A stretch of 64,000 nt of DNA from an uncultured Alistipes sp. (GCA_944321175.1 CALUKI010000023.1:1-64000), one strand, 5' to 3'; positions 27,267-37,399 are shown, counted from the first letter of the stretch. Translations and numbers: made by a program. The notes: generated by a model not told the origin, from the letters alone.

Positions 27267-27487
27267 TGAAAACGCAGTTTTCGATTTGGCTATGCCGAGA
27301 CGGAGTATCTAAGGAGAAGCCAAAGATACGAAAAGTCGAGCGCAGCGGCAAATGAAATCGAAGTTTTTGATTCGGCTGTGCCGGAACGGAGTATTCAAGG
27401 CGGCGCCAAAGTACGAAAAGTCGGGCGCAGCGGCAAATGAAAACGCACTTCATCCACATCGGCCCTTCCGAGACGGAAAATCCGAAA
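27235..27487 (-). repeat. Three tandem 86-bp repeats, each with promoter boxes facing pheT
   Basis: The copies start at 27235, 27321 and 27407; the first two are exactly 86 bp, and the third decays after about 45 bp. Read on the minus strand, each ends in TTTG, a 20-nt spacer and a -7 box. Copy 1 (27266-27235) and copy 2 (27352-27321) have exact TATCTTTG. Copy 3 (27437-27407) has TACTTTG, one base short. The shared core is TGCGCTCGACTTTTCG. From memory, similar units occur between genes in other Bacteroidales and give spurious hypothetical proteins. Confidence 0.85.
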
Positions 27488-27709
27488 CAAGAGACGAGCA
27501 CATAGACATTGGAAGCGATATTTCCGAATTCGGGACGGAGAGGCCCAGGACAAGCCACAGGCGCAAAAACCTCCGAATCACAACCGGAATCGCCCGAAAG
27601 ATTGCGCCCCTGCACTTTGGACGCCGCAAAAGCGGGTAAAAAACCTTGCGGGAAGTTTTCATTTTCCGCCGATTTTTATTATCTTCACGACACAAAACCT
27701 GCGAACCGA

Positions 27710-28375
27710 ATGTACCGTATTCCCCGCATAGCCTGCAATTCCGCCTGTCCGGCCTCCGTAGAGGCGGCCTTTGCGCTAACCCGGCCCGAAACAATCGGCT
27801 GCAACAATTGGGCGGAAGCCTATCCCTACATGCCCCATGCAACGTTCCGCATCTTCCATACGGGCGAAGAGCTGCTGTTGCGATTCGACGTCGAGGAGCA
27901 GGATACGGCGGCGAAGGTTCTCGACGACAACGGCCCTGTATGGACCGACTCGTGCGTGGAGTTTTTCTTCCGTCCGGACACGGGCGACCGTTACTACAAT
28001 TTCGAAACCAACTGCATCGGCACAATGCTGTTGGGCCGCCGGCGGAGCCGCGACGATGCGGAACATGCTCCGGCCGACGTGCTGCGCCGGATCCGGAGGC
28101 AAACGACATTCCCCTATCGCCGGCCGGTCGCAACGACGGAGGACAACCGGTGGCGACTGACGCTCGTCATCCCCGTCACGGCACTGTTCGGCGAAGAGCT
28201 GAAGAGCTGGGCGGGCGTGCACGGAAGCATGAATCTCTACAAATGCGGCGACTCGCTGGCACGGCCGCACTACCTGTCATGGCAGCCCGTGGCCACGCCG
28301 CACCCCGATTTTCACCGGCCCGAATTTTTCAAGCCGGTTCTCTTCGAGCCGCAGACCGACAAACAAAACAGATAA
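27710..28375 (+). CDS. CBM9-like carbohydrate-binding protein
   Basis: The product is 221 residues from the ATG at 27710. The fold signals are those of the family 9-like carbohydrate-binding module found as a stand-alone protein in Bacteroidota: [20 protein letters not shown], then [26 protein letters not shown], and a C-terminal [15 protein letters not shown]. There is no signal peptide, so it appears cytoplasmic, which is unexpected for a glycan-binding domain. It lies 13 bp before glpK and so appears to be the first gene of the glycerol operon. Its role there is unknown. Confidence 0.82.
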   Translation: MYRIPRIACNSACPASVEAAFALTRPETIGCNNWAEAYPYMPHATFRIFHTGEELLLRFDVEEQDTAAKVLDDNGPVWTDSCVEFFFRPDTGDRYYNFETNCIGTMLLGRRRSRDDAEHAPADVLRRIRRQTTFPYRRPVATTEDNRWRLTLVIPVTALFGEELKSWAGVHGSMNLYKCGDSLARPHYLSWQPVATPHPDFHRPEFFKPVLFEPQTDKQNR

Positions 28376-28388
28376 ATACAGAGACTCC

Positions 28389-29891
28389 ATGAAACCGAAG
28401 TATGTATTGGCACTCGATCAGGGGACGACCTCCTCGCGTGCCGTAGTGTTCAATTCCCGCTGTGAAATCGTCGCGATGTCGCAGCGGCCGTTCAACCAAC
28501 AATTCCCGCATCCGGGCTGGGTGGAGCACAACCCGCTGGAGATCTGGTCCACACAGTCGTTCGTCATGGAAAACGCCGTCAACAAGGCGGGGGCCGACTG
28601 GACGGAAATCGTGGCGCTGGGCATCACAAACCAACGCGAGACGACGATCGTCTGGGACCGTGCGACCTCCGAACCGATCTACAACGCCATCGTATGGCAG
28701 GACCGCCGCACGGCTGAATATTGCGACACGTTGCGGGAACAGGGGCTGACCGAACGCATACGGGAAAAGACGGGACTGATTCTCGACGCCTACTTTTCCG
28801 CCACCAAGATCCGGTGGATTCTGGACAACGTGCCGGGAGCGCGGATACGCGCCGAGCGGGGTGAATTGTGTTTCGGGACGGTCGATACCTGGCTGACATG
28901 GCGGCTGACGGGCGGACGGCTTCATGTGACCGATGTCTCGAACGCCTCACGCACGCTGCTTTTCAACATCCATACGCTTGCATGGGACGAAGAACTGCTC
29001 GACCTGTTCGACATCCCCCGGTCGATATTGCCGAAGGTTGTACCGAGCAGTGCCGTCTATGGCATGACGGAGTGCCCGCAGATTCCCAGTCCGGTACCGA
29101 TTGCCGGCATCGCAGGAGACCAGCAGGCTGCATTGTTCGGCCAGCAGTGCATCGAGCCCTATTCAGCCAAGACGACCTACGGCACCGGCTGTTTCATCAT
29201 GCTCAACACGGGCGACAAACCGCACATGTCGGAAAACAATCTGCTGGCAACCGTCGCATGGCAGCGCAACGGGGAGACGGCCTACGCCCTCGAAGGAAGC
29301 GTTTTCGTGGGCGGGTCGATCATCCAGTGGCTGCGCGACGGTCTGAAATTCTTCTCGTCGTCGGCCGATTCGGAGGCCCTGGCAGCATCGGTCGAGGATT
29401 CCGGCGGCGTCTGTCTCGTACCGGCACTGACGGGCTTGGGAGCCCCCTACTGGGATCCCTATGCACGGGGGACGATCATCGGCATCACACGGGGCACGAC
29501 CTCGGCGCACATTACCCGCGCGGCGCTCGAAGCAATCGCCTTTCAGGTGGATGACGTAGTACGGGCAATGGCGGCCGATACGGGCCATACCTCGACCGAT
29601 ATGCGCGTCGATGGCGGAGCGGTGTCGAACAACCTGCTCATGCAGTTCCAGTCGGATCTGACAAACGTGAAGATCATCCGGCCGGCGGTGATGGAGTCAA
29701 CGGCATTGGGTGCGGCATTGTTTGCCGGTCTTGCCGTCGGATTCTGGCATTCGACCGATGAAATCGGCACGTTGCTGCGTCCGGAACGCACCTTCACGCC
29801 GCAGGCCGATCCGGCGGAGATGGAGCGGCGGCGGCGCTTGTGGCACAAGGCCGTAGGCCGGAGCCTGCATTGGGCCGAACAATCCGAATAA
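28389..29891 (+). CDS. glpK: Glycerol kinase
   Basis: The product has 500 residues. It phosphorylates glycerol to sn-glycerol 3-phosphate. The FGGY-family hallmarks are present: [14 protein letters not shown] at the N-terminus, [10 protein letters not shown] (about residues 79-88), [11 protein letters not shown], the [16 protein letters not shown]-site segment and [14 protein letters not shown] near the C-terminus. It is preceded by the CBM9-like gene (13 bp) and followed by the glycerol facilitator (33 bp), forming a compact glycerol-uptake operon. No glycerol-3-phosphate dehydrogenase is present in the window. The glycerophosphodiesterase at 37789-38649 could supply glycerol 3-phosphate indirectly. 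Confidence 0.98.
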   Translation: MKPKYVLALDQGTTSSRAVVFNSRCEIVAMSQRPFNQQFPHPGWVEHNPLEIWSTQSFVMENAVNKAGADWTEIVALGITNQRETTIVWDRATSEPIYNAIVWQDRRTAEYCDTLREQGLTERIREKTGLILDAYFSATKIRWILDNVPGARIRAERGELCFGTVDTWLTWRLTGGRLHVTDVSNASRTLLFNIHTLAWDEELLDLFDIPRSILPKVVPSSAVYGMTECPQIPSPVPIAGIAGDQQAALFGQQCIEPYSAKTTYGTGCFIMLNTGDKPHMSENNLLATVAWQRNGETAYALEGSVFVGGSIIQWLRDGLKFFSSSADSEALAASVEDSGGVCLVPALTGLGAPYWDPYARGTIIGITRGTTSAHITRAALEAIAFQVDDVVRAMAADTGHTSTDMRVDGGAVSNNLLMQFQSDLTNVKIIRPAVMESTALGAALFAGLAVGFWHSTDEIGTLLRPERTFTPQADPAEMERRRRLWHKAVGRSLHWAEQSE

Positions 29892-29924
29892 CCGGACAGA
29901 AAAACTCAAACAACCGAAACTACC

Positions 29925-30662
29925 ATGACACCTTTTCTTGCTGAATTCATCGGAACGGCCGTACTGGTATTGTTGGGTACGGGCGTATGCGCAAACGTAT
30001 CGCTGCCGCATACGAAGGGGCACGGCAGCGGACTCATCGTCGTCATTTTCTCGTGGGCGATGGCCGTATTTGCGGGCGTCGTCATTGCGGGCCCGTACAG
30101 CGGGGCGCATCTCAATCCGGCCGTCACGCTGGGCTTCGCCGCATGCGGGCTCTTTCCCTGGGGTGATGTTCCGGCCTACGTCCTCGCACAGATGTGCGGG
30201 GGTTTGGCAGGCGCCCTCGTCATGTGGCTTTTCTACCGCCACCATTTCAATCTGGAGGAGAATCCCGATACGATACGCTGCGTCTTCTGCACCTCTCCGG
30301 AGATCCGCAAACCGGCCTCGAACCTGCTGAGCGAGACCATTGCGACATTCGTGCTGGTCTTCGGAATCTTCTACATTACCGACGGGCATCTGGCCTCGGC
30401 GGAAGGCGATCTTCCCGTCGGACTGGGATCCGTCGGCGCCCTGCCCGTAGCGATGCTCATCCTGGTCATCGGCGGTGCACTGGGCGGCACGACGGGATAT
30501 TCGCTCAATCCCGCGCGCGATCTCTCGCCGCGCATCATTCATGCGCTGGTGCCGATCCGCCACAAGGGGCCGAGCGACTGGGGCTATGCGTGGATCGCTT
30601 CGGTCGGGCCGCTCATCGGAGCCCTGCTTGCTGCGGGTGTGCAGCGGCTGCTTCCGGCATGA
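29925..30662 (+). CDS. glpF: Glycerol facilitator (aquaglyceroporin, MIP family)
   Basis: The product has 245 residues with six transmembrane helices and the two pore motifs HLNPAVTLGF and SLNPARDLSPR. The Asp after the second NPAR is the signature of glycerol-conducting members rather than strict water channels. Its position right after glpK supports glycerol uptake coupled to phosphorylation. It ends the operon; hairpins lie downstream at 30712-30740 and 30813-30848. Confidence 0.95.
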   Translation: MTPFLAEFIGTAVLVLLGTGVCANVSLPHTKGHGSGLIVVIFSWAMAVFAGVVIAGPYSGAHLNPAVTLGFAACGLFPWGDVPAYVLAQMCGGLAGALVMWLFYRHHFNLEENPDTIRCVFCTSPEIRKPASNLLSETIATFVLVFGIFYITDGHLASAEGDLPVGLGSVGALPVAMLILVIGGALGGTTGYSLNPARDLSPRIIHALVPIRHKGPSDWGYAWIASVGPLIGALLAAGVQRLLPA

Positions 30663-30711
30663 GCACCTGCGGGAATTTGAGTTCCAAACCGGTTTCCCCG
30701 CCAAACGATCC

Positions 30712-30740
30712 GCCCCGACCCCGCACCCGGAGGTCGGGGC
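30712..30740. terminator. Candidate terminator hairpin after glpF
   Basis: A 9-bp GC-rich stem (30712-30720 with 30732-30740) with an 11-nt loop is followed by AACCGTTTCT. The T-tract is weak. Confidence 0.45.
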
Positions 30741-30782
30741 AACCGTTTCTCCGGCGGCACACGAAAGGGCCGCAGAGAAGGA

Positions 30783-30792
30783 GGGGGGGGGG
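30783..30792 (+). repeat. Homopolymer run of ten G, intergenic
   Basis: G10 is the longest of the seven G runs. It lies between convergent glpF and the DMT transporter gene. Confidence 0.9.
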
Positions 30793-30812
30793 CATGCGGG
30801 GACTTCATCGGC

Positions 30813-30848
30813 TCAGGAGACGGCAAGGCACACCGTCCCGTCTCCTGA
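30813..30848. repeat. Perfect 11-bp inverted repeat
   Basis: Arms 30813-30823 and 30838-30848 with a 14-nt loop. There is no flanking U-tract, so its role as a terminator is uncertain. Confidence 0.6.
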
Positions 30849-31026
30849 CATGAAATACAAAGGCGGCAAGGAGTGCAGGCAGATTTCTTTTCATCACGCA
30901 AAACGGGTTAGCGGTTCATCATTCAAGACAACGCCCCATACGCAAATAAAGATACGACAAAAAACCGCCTGTCCGTGACAGAACGTCATTGTTTTTTGCA
31001 GAAACGGGAAATGTCCGCAAGGGCCG

Positions 31027-31926
31027 CTATTTCGAGCCGATCCAGAGGAAGAACATCCCGACGAGAATCAGCAACAGATCGACCGCCTTGGCCCGCAGGT
31101 TCCGCTCATGGAAAAGCAGGGCGCCGAAACCGAAGGAGACGATGACCGAACCGCGGCGTATCATCGAGACGATGGAGATCATCGCATCGGAATCGCTCAG
31201 GGCATAGAGATAGCACAGGTCGGCGGCGGAGAGAAAGATCGAGATCAGCGGGATGGCCCAGCTCCAATGGAACGGGGTGGTGCGGTGCCGGCGGGGCCAC
31301 CAGATGAGTCCTACAGCGGCCGTCATCATCCAGAACTGATAGAAGGTGTACCAGCTCTGAACGAAGACGGGGTCGAGACGCCGCGTGATGAATTTGTCGT
31401 AGAGGCCGCTTGCAGCACCCAGCAGGGCTGCGGCCGCGACACAGTAGATCCAGATGTTGTGTCGGAAATCGACGCCCTCCTTCCGGCTCGAACGGCTCAA
31501 CAGCAGCAGCGAGACTACGGCCAGCGCCACGCCGATCCACTGGTATCCGTTAAGCCGCTCACCGAAGATGAGCATCGCGCCGACGAGCGTCATCACGGGA
31601 CGAGTGGCGTTGATCGGGCCGACGATTGTCAGCGGCAGATGTTTGATTCCGAAATAGCCGAAAACCCACGACGACAATACGATGCAGGATTTGAGCACCA
31701 CGAGGAGATGCGCCTGCGGATCGCCCGACGGGCAACGCAGCGGCGTAGCGTCGAACCATCCCCATCCGCCGGCCGTCGAGAGGATCGTCGGCAGGAAGAG
31801 CAGCGACGAGAAGAGGGTATTGAGCAGGAGTACGGGCAGCACGGCATTGTCGCGCAGCGCCTGTTTTTTGGCCACGTCATACAATCCCAGCAGGGCCGCC
31901 GAGGTGAAAGCGAGCAGCAACCACAT
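31027..31926 (-). CDS. EamA/DMT-family membrane transporter
   Basis: The product is 299 residues from the ATG at 31926; a TTG two codons earlier is less likely. About ten hydrophobic helices are arranged as two EamA repeats. GPINATRPVMTLVGAMLIFGERL and its surroundings (about 85-120) show the typical helix-4/5 signature, and the second repeat ends in a basic tail. Substrates of the superfamily include amino acids, nucleotide sugars and drugs. It lies 83 bp downstream of lysA on the same strand, so lysine or diaminopimelate export is possible but unproven. Confidence 0.88.
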   Translation of the reverse strand: MWLLLAFTSAALLGLYDVAKKQALRDNAVLPVLLLNTLFSSLLFLPTILSTAGGWGWFDATPLRCPSGDPQAHLLVVLKSCIVLSSWVFGYFGIKHLPLTIVGPINATRPVMTLVGAMLIFGERLNGYQWIGVALAVVSLLLLSRSSRKEGVDFRHNIWIYCVAAAALLGAASGLYDKFITRRLDPVFVQSWYTFYQFWMMTAAVGLIWWPRRHRTTPFHWSWAIPLISIFLSAADLCYLYALSDSDAMISIVSMIRRGSVIVSFGFGALLFHERNLRAKAVDLLLILVGMFFLWIGSK

Positions 31927-32009
31927 GATCAATCAACTATGGACAGGCAGGAGTGCACCGTTCAAAGGAACGGCACATGCGTTATCGAACCGGTCGCCGA
32001 TGCAGCCGG

Positions 32010-33173
32010 TCATTTCATGAGATCTTCGCCATAGACGGCCCCGGGCAGATCGTGGAGGTTGTATCGCGACGCCATAGACATGCCGTATGCTCCGGCCGAC
32101 TTGATGGTCAGGAGGTCGCCGCGCTGCGACCGCCGCAGACTGACATTCTCGTCGAAGCGGTCGGTCGATTCGCAGGCGGTGCCCACAACCGTATATTTGT
32201 CGGAACGGTCGGTTTCGGCCGTAATGTTCTCGATATTGTGGTAGGAGCCGTACAGTGCCGGACGGATCAGTTCGGTCATCGAAGCATCGACGATGAGGAG
32301 TTTGCGGCCCGTAGCGGTCGTTTTGTTGAAAAGCACGCGCGTAATGAGTTCGCCGCATTCACCGACGATCGAACGCCCGAATTCGAAATGCACTTCGCGG
32401 TCGCCCACGCGCAGATGGTTGTGCACGATGGCGAACAACGATGCGAAATTGGGAATCGGCTCGTTTTCGGGCATGTCGTAGTTGATGCCCAGCCCGCCGC
32501 CGACATCGACGAACCGGAAATTGAATCCGAGCCGTTCGAGGTTCTCGACGATGACGTTGACCTTCAGACACATGTTTTCGAAGACATGCAGTTCGCGGAT
32601 CTGCGAACCGATATGCAGGTGCACACCGACGATATTGAGGTGTTCGAGCGCGCGGATACGGGCGGCATTGTCGAGAATCTCCTCGTAGGAGATACCGAAC
32701 TTGCTGTCGGCCTGACCGGTATCGATGCAATGGTTGGTTTTGGGATCGATGTCGGGATTGATGCGCAGGGCCACATCGACCCGCCGGCCGGCTTCGGCGG
32801 CGAAGGCGTCGAGGACGGTCAGCTCCTCGATCGATTCGCAGTTGACGGCCATGATTCCCTGTTCGATGGCATAGCGGAGCTCCTTGTCGCGTTTCCCCAC
32901 ACCGGCATAGACGATGGTGCGGGGATCGAAACCCGCTTCGACCGCCTTGCGTATCTCGTTTCCGGAAGCACAATCGACACCCAACCCGTATTCGCGGATG
33001 ATCGAAAGCAAACGGTCGTCGTAATTGGCTTTTATGGCATAATGGACCTTATAGTTGTAACGCTGCGATTCGTTGACGACGCTTTCGAGCGTCTGACGCA
33101 ACAATTCCGTGTCATAGAGATAGAAGGGCGTTTCCAGATCCCGGAGCCGCGAGGCGATACGTTTGCTCAACAT
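32010..33173 (-). CDS. lysA: Diaminopimelate decarboxylase
   Basis: The product has 387 residues. It converts meso-diaminopimelate to lysine. This is the fold-III PLP type: the PLP lysine lies in YAIKANYD (about residue 48), then GVHLHIGSQI (about 190-199), the glycine-rich VDVGGGLGINY loop, and CESTDRFDENV near the C-terminus, the segment that carries the catalytic cysteine in this family. The protein is shorter than the E. coli enzyme, as is common in Bacteroidota. A -7 box TACCTTTG on this strand at 33500-33493 would give a leader of over 300 nt. The other lysine-pathway gene here is dapB at 61100. Confidence 0.95.
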   Translation of the reverse strand: MLSKRIASRLRDLETPFYLYDTELLRQTLESVVNESQRYNYKVHYAIKANYDDRLLSIIREYGLGVDCASGNEIRKAVEAGFDPRTIVYAGVGKRDKELRYAIEQGIMAVNCESIEELTVLDAFAAEAGRRVDVALRINPDIDPKTNHCIDTGQADSKFGISYEEILDNAARIRALEHLNIVGVHLHIGSQIRELHVFENMCLKVNVIVENLERLGFNFRFVDVGGGLGINYDMPENEPIPNFASLFAIVHNHLRVGDREVHFEFGRSIVGECGELITRVLFNKTTATGRKLLIVDASMTELIRPALYGSYHNIENITAETDRSDKYTVVGTACESTDRFDENVSLRRSQRGDLLTIKSAGAYGMSMASRYNLHDLPGAVYGEDLMK

Positions 33174-33492
33174 AATTACATCTATTTAGTTTTCAGACAT
33201 CTGTCATCGTTTACATGATGTGCGGCATCGGGTCTGCGCCAATCCTCGGCCGCACCTCATTCGACCCGCACCGCAAACCGCTCGGCTCTGTGCGGAGCAA
33301 AAGGGCGCGACAGCGCCGGCCCCTGCACGGCCCGCCGCAACCGCCGAATGTCCGGCAACGGCACATGCCGCCGTCTCGGAACACGCACATCCCGAAGGAG
33401 TCGCGGCATGGAACTCATCGAGAAACGGTTCTCCGCCTCCAGCGGCAGGAATCCGACGGGCTGTGGAATGCTTTTCAGCGGGTTAACGAGGG

Positions 33493-33500
33493 CAAAGGTA
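33493..33500 (-). promoter_or_regulatory. Candidate lysA promoter -7 box TACCTTTG
   Basis: Exact TAnnTTTG on the minus strand, with a TTTG 23 nt upstream (33527-33524), slightly longer than usual. It implies a leader of about 310 nt before lysA. Confidence 0.45.
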
Positions 33501-33571
33501 GCCAAAATAGCGATTCGACAGCGCAAACTGCCGAAGAATTTTCATTTCGGAGCGGGAAAAACGGGTGTACA

Positions 33572-33603
33572 TTTGGCGATTTTGAATCCGGTTTGTATCT
33601 TTG
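33572..33603 (+). promoter_or_regulatory. lepA promoter
   Basis: TTTG (33572-33575), a 20-nt spacer and TATCTTTG (33596-33603) fully match the Bacteroidota consensus. Transcription would start near 33610, about 55 nt before lepA. Confidence 0.8.
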
Positions 33604-33665
33604 TAGTGTGGATCGGGATCCGACGAGTCCCGCTGTCCGCCGGTTGACATTCAAGAAATTACTAC

Positions 33666-35456
33666 ATGAAGCACATACGCAATTTCTGCATCATCGCACA
33701 TATCGATCACGGGAAGAGCACGCTTGCCGACCGTCTGCTGGAAAAGACCAACACGCTGAACCAACGGGAGATGCAGGCTCAGGTTCTGGACGACATGGAT
33801 CTCGAACGCGAAAAGGGAATCACCATCAAGAGCCACGCCATCCAGATGGAATATACGGCCCGTGACGGCGAACATTATGTTCTCAATCTGATCGACACGC
33901 CGGGGCATGTCGATTTTTCCTACGAAGTATCACGCGCGATCGCCTCGTGCGAAGGGGCCCTGCTGGTGGTCGATGCCACGCAGGGCATTCAGGCGCAAAC
34001 GATTTCGAACCTCTACCTTGCCGTCGGACACGATCTGGAGATCGTGCCCGTTCTGAACAAGATCGATGTGGACTCGGCGATGATCGACGAGGTAACCGAT
34101 CAGGTGATCGATCTGATCGGCTGCAGGAAGGAGGATATTCTCCTTGCGTCGGGCAAGACGGGCGAGGGCGTCGAAGAGATCCTCGAAGCGATCATCCACC
34201 GCATACCGGCCCCGCAGGGAGACGATTCGGCGCCGCTGCAGGCGTTGATCTTCGACTCGGTATTCAATCCTTTCCGGGGGATCATCGCCTATTTCCGCAT
34301 CTTCAACGGCTCGATCCGCAAGGGAGAACATGTGAAATTCATCAATACGGGCGCGGAATACGACGCCGATGAAGTCGGCGTTCTGAAGCTGAAGATGTCG
34401 CCGCGCGACGAGCTGCATGCGGGCGATGTAGGCTACATCTGCTCCGGTATCAAAAACTCGTCGGAGGTAAAGGTCGGCGATACCATCACGTCTGTTGCGA
34501 CGCCCAGCCTCGAAGCGATTGCCGGCTTCGAGGATGTGAAACCGATGGTCTTCGCGGGCGTTTATCCGGTCGTCGCCGACCAGTACGAGGATTTGCGCGC
34601 CTCGCTCGAAAAGCTGCAGCTCAACGATGCGTCGCTGACCTTCGAACCGGAGAGTTCGCTGGCGCTGGGCTTCGGATTCCGCTGCGGATTCCTCGGCCTG
34701 CTGCACATGGAGATCATTCAGGAGCGGCTCTATCGGGAGTTCGACATGGACGTCATCACGACGGTTCCGAATGTCTCGTACCGCATCACCACGACATCGG
34801 GCGAGCAGCTGGAGGTGCACAACCCTTCGGGGCTGCCCGAAATCACGAAGGTGGCAAAGATCGAAGAGCCGTACATTCTGGCGCAGATCATCACCAAATC
34901 CGATTTTCTGGGCAGCGTCATCAAACTCTGCATCGACAAGCGGGGCACGTTGAAGAACCAGACGTTCATCACCACCGACCGCGTGGAGGTCAACTTCGAC
35001 ATGCCGCTTTCGGAAATCGTCTTCGACTTCTACGACAAGCTCAAGTCGATTTCGAAAGGTTACGCCTCGTTCGACTACCACCGCACGGGCTACCAGCCGT
35101 CGAAACTGGCCAAACTCGATATCCTGCTCAACGGCGAGCCGGTCGATGCGCTGTCGTCGCTCATCTATGCCGACCACGCCTACGATTTCGGACGGAAGAT
35201 GTGCGAGAAACTCAAGGAGCTGATCCCGCGCCAGCAGTTCGACATCGCCATACAGGCCGCCATCGGCGCCAAGATCATCGCCCGCGAGACGGTCAAGGCC
35301 GTGCGGAAGGACGTGACGGCGAAGTGCTACGGCGGCGACATCACGCGCAAGCGCAAACTTCTGGAGAAACAGAAGGCGGGCAAGAAGCGCATGCGCCAGA
35401 TCGGGCAGGTGCAGGTGCCGCAATCGGCATTCCTTGCCGTACTGAAAATGGACTAA
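33666..35456 (+). CDS. lepA: Elongation factor 4 (back-translocating GTPase LepA)
   Basis: The product has 596 residues, the normal length. The G domain has [14 protein letters not shown] (P-loop), DTPGHVDF (G3) and NKIDVD (G4), followed by domain II, the EF-G-like domains and the LepA-specific C-terminal domain ([30 protein letters not shown] region, near the end). It acts on ribosomes during stress. The gene has a full consensus promoter and is followed after 44 bp by the acyl-CoA synthetase gene, probably in the same transcript. Confidence 0.98.
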   Translation: MKHIRNFCIIAHIDHGKSTLADRLLEKTNTLNQREMQAQVLDDMDLEREKGITIKSHAIQMEYTARDGEHYVLNLIDTPGHVDFSYEVSRAIASCEGALLVVDATQGIQAQTISNLYLAVGHDLEIVPVLNKIDVDSAMIDEVTDQVIDLIGCRKEDILLASGKTGEGVEEILEAIIHRIPAPQGDDSAPLQALIFDSVFNPFRGIIAYFRIFNGSIRKGEHVKFINTGAEYDADEVGVLKLKMSPRDELHAGDVGYICSGIKNSSEVKVGDTITSVATPSLEAIAGFEDVKPMVFAGVYPVVADQYEDLRASLEKLQLNDASLTFEPESSLALGFGFRCGFLGLLHMEIIQERLYREFDMDVITTVPNVSYRITTTSGEQLEVHNPSGLPEITKVAKIEEPYILAQIITKSDFLGSVIKLCIDKRGTLKNQTFITTDRVEVNFDMPLSEIVFDFYDKLKSISKGYASFDYHRTGYQPSKLAKLDILLNGEPVDALSSLIYADHAYDFGRKMCEKLKELIPRQQFDIAIQAAIGAKIIARETVKAVRKDVTAKCYGGDITRKRKLLEKQKAGKKRMRQIGQVQVPQSAFLAVLKMD

Positions 35457-35500
35457 TCGGGCGGCAGGGACGCCCCTGCCGCACCAAAAGATCCTGCCAT

Positions 35501-37399
35501 ATGAAGAAAACCCTCATCGATCTCTTCGAAGCCTCCGTCGCGAAATACGGCAAGAAGGCTTTTCTGCTCGAAAAACGGCATCACAAATTCGAGCCGACAA
35601 CGTATGCACAAACCAAAGAACAGGCACTTGAGGTGGGAGCCGGACTTGCCGCAATGGGTGTCCGGCGCGGCGACAAGGTCGCGATTCTGGCCGAAGGCAG
35701 CAACGCTTGGATCATCTCCGAGCTGGGTCTCTTCTATGCGGGGGCGATCAGCGTACCGCTCTCCGTGAAACTCGAAGAGTCGAACGACCTGCTGTTCCGG
35801 CTGCGGCATGCGGAGGTCAAGGTGCTCTTCGTCTCGAAGCACCAGCTGCCGAAGATCCGCCGGATTCGGGAGAAGCTGCCGCAGATCGAACACATCATCG
35901 TCTTCGGCCATATTCCGCTGGAGGTGGGCGAGATGGCATACGGCACGCTCAAACGTCTCGGACGGGAGTACCTTGCCGACGACAGCCGCCGCGAAGAGTT
36001 CCTGAAGATCGGACAGTCGCTGCGCAACGAGGACTACGCGACGATCACCTATACGTCGGGTACGACGGCCGATCCCAAGGGGGTTATCCTTACGCACCGC
36101 AACTATACCGCCAATGTCGAACAGTCGCTCACGCGCATCGACATACCGTCATCGTACCGCACGCTCATCATCCTGCCGCTGGACCACTGTTTCGCCCACG
36201 TCGTGGGGTTCTACATCATGATTGCCTGCGGGGCGACGGTCGCCACCGTACAGATCGGACGCACGCCGATGGAGACACTCAAGAACATTCCGGTGAACAT
36301 CCGCGAGGTGCGTCCCCATTTTCTGCTGTCGGTTCCGGCCCTTGCCAAGAACTTCCGCAAGAGCATCGAGAGTTCGGTCCGCGCAAAAGGGGGCGTTGCA
36401 TGGGGCCTTTTCCGGCTGGGGCTCCGCACGGCCTACACCTACAACGGCGACGGGTACCGGCCCGGTCACGGCTGGCGGAAACTGTTATGGCCGTTGTATG
36501 CCTTCATCGACACGCTGTTGTTCCGCAAGGTCCGCAAGGCTTTCGGTGGGGAGCTGCGCTTCTTCGTGGGCGGCGGCGCACTGCTCGACACGGAGCTGCA
36601 GCGCTTCTTCTATGCCGTCGGGATGCCGATGTTCCAAGGCTACGGGCTTTCGGAAGCCACGCCGGTCATCTCGACCAACTCGCCCAAACCGCGCAAATGC
36701 CATTTCGGATCGTCGGGCACGCTGGTGCAGCCGCTCGACTGCCGGATTCTGGACGAAGAGGGCCGCGAGATGCCCGTCGGCCAGAAAGGCGAAATCGTCA
36801 TACGGGGCGAAAACGTCATGGCCGGCTACTGGAAGAATCCCGAAGCTACGGCCGACACGGTCCGCGACGGCTGGCTCCATACGGGCGATATGGGTTATCT
36901 GACCGCCGACGGCTTCCTGTATGTGCTGGGACGCTTCAAGAGCCTGCTGATTGCCTCCGACGGCGAGAAATACAGCCCCGAAGGGATGGAAGAGGCGATT
37001 GCCGACGCCTCGGCGCTGATCGACCAGATCATCGTCCACAACAACCAGAATCCCTATACGGTTGCGGTAGTCGTTCCCAACCGCGATGAGTTGAAACGCC
37101 GTCAGGCGGCAGGAGCGGATCCGGCACAACTGGCACGGGCGGTCATGGGGGAGATCGACCAGTTCCGCAGCGGCGGCACGCACGGCGGCCAATTCCCCGA
37201 CCGCTGGCTTCCGTCGGCCATCGCGATTGCTGATGATGCCTTCAGCGAACAGAACGGGCTTGTCAACAGCACGATGAAGGTTGTTCGGGGCAAAGTCGAA
37301 GAACGCTTCAGCGAACGGCTCGCGGCCCTGTACACGGCCGAAGGGAAAAGTGCGGACAGTGAGCCCAATCTCGCCGCCATACGCAAATGGCTGGAGTAA
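35501..37399 (+). CDS. AMP-dependent long-chain fatty-acid-CoA ligase
   Basis: The product is 632 residues from the ATG at 35501. The adenylation signatures are TYTSGTTADPKGVILTH (about 184-200), FQGYGLSEATPVIS and the hinge region GWLHTGDMGYL, followed by GRFKSLLIASDGEKYSPE. The size and layout fit the long-chain (FadD/FAA-like) group that activates fatty acids to acyl-CoA or acyl-AMP. The chain-length preference cannot be read. It follows lepA in the same direction, and a 20-bp bidirectional terminator lies about 190 bp downstream. Confidence 0.93.
   Translation: MKKTLIDLFEASVAKYGKKAFLLEKRHHKFEPTTYAQTKEQALEVGAGLAAMGVRRGDKVAILAEGSNAWIISELGLFYAGAISVPLSVKLEESNDLLFRLRHAEVKVLFVSKHQLPKIRRIREKLPQIEHIIVFGHIPLEVGEMAYGTLKRLGREYLADDSRREEFLKIGQSLRNEDYATITYTSGTTADPKGVILTHRNYTANVEQSLTRIDIPSSYRTLIILPLDHCFAHVVGFYIMIACGATVATVQIGRTPMETLKNIPVNIREVRPHFLLSVPALAKNFRKSIESSVRAKGGVAWGLFRLGLRTAYTYNGDGYRPGHGWRKLLWPLYAFIDTLLFRKVRKAFGGELRFFVGGGALLDTELQRFFYAVGMPMFQGYGLSEATPVISTNSPKPRKCHFGSSGTLVQPLDCRILDEEGREMPVGQKGEIVIRGENVMAGYWKNPEATADTVRDGWLHTGDMGYLTADGFLYVLGRFKSLLIASDGEKYSPEGMEEAIADASALIDQIIVHNNQNPYTVAVVVPNRDELKRRQAAGADPAQLARAVMGEIDQFRSGGTHGGQFPDRWLPSAIAIADDAFSEQNGLVNSTMKVVRGKVEERFSERLAALYTAEGKSADSEPNLAAIRKWLE

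Larger units (their letters stand above)
27199..27709 (-). other. pheT upstream region, divergent from the CBM9/glp operon
   Basis: The 511 bp are dominated by the three tandem repeats at 27235-27487. The remaining stretch (27488-27709) has no exact promoter box for the + strand genes. The open frames that cross it are repeat-derived. Confidence 0.6.
30663..31026. other. Convergent gap after glpF
   Basis: This 364-bp stretch holds two inverted repeats (30712-30740 and 30813-30848) and a G10 run (30783-30792). No gene is supported. Confidence 0.5.
33174..33665. other. Divergent lysA-lepA intergenic region
   Basis: This 492-bp stretch holds the lepA promoter (33572-33603, +) and an exact -7 box (33493-33500, -) for lysA. 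Between 33200 and 33460 there are only GC-rich chance frames with Arg-rich translations and no lysine-rich leader peptide. Confidence 0.5.

Noticed and set aside
27199-27615. N-terminal extension of pheT to residue 961
   Set aside because: It translates the promoter repeats; PheT starts normally at the ATG at 27198.
30813-30848. Perfect inverted repeat as a mobile-element end
   Set aside because: There is no transposase, no partner repeat and no target duplication nearby; a simple hairpin is the safer reading.
33257-33526. Minus-strand frame of 89 residues before lysA as a leader peptide
   Set aside because: Arg/Pro-rich, no lysine codon cluster, and its start lies upstream of the predicted transcript start.
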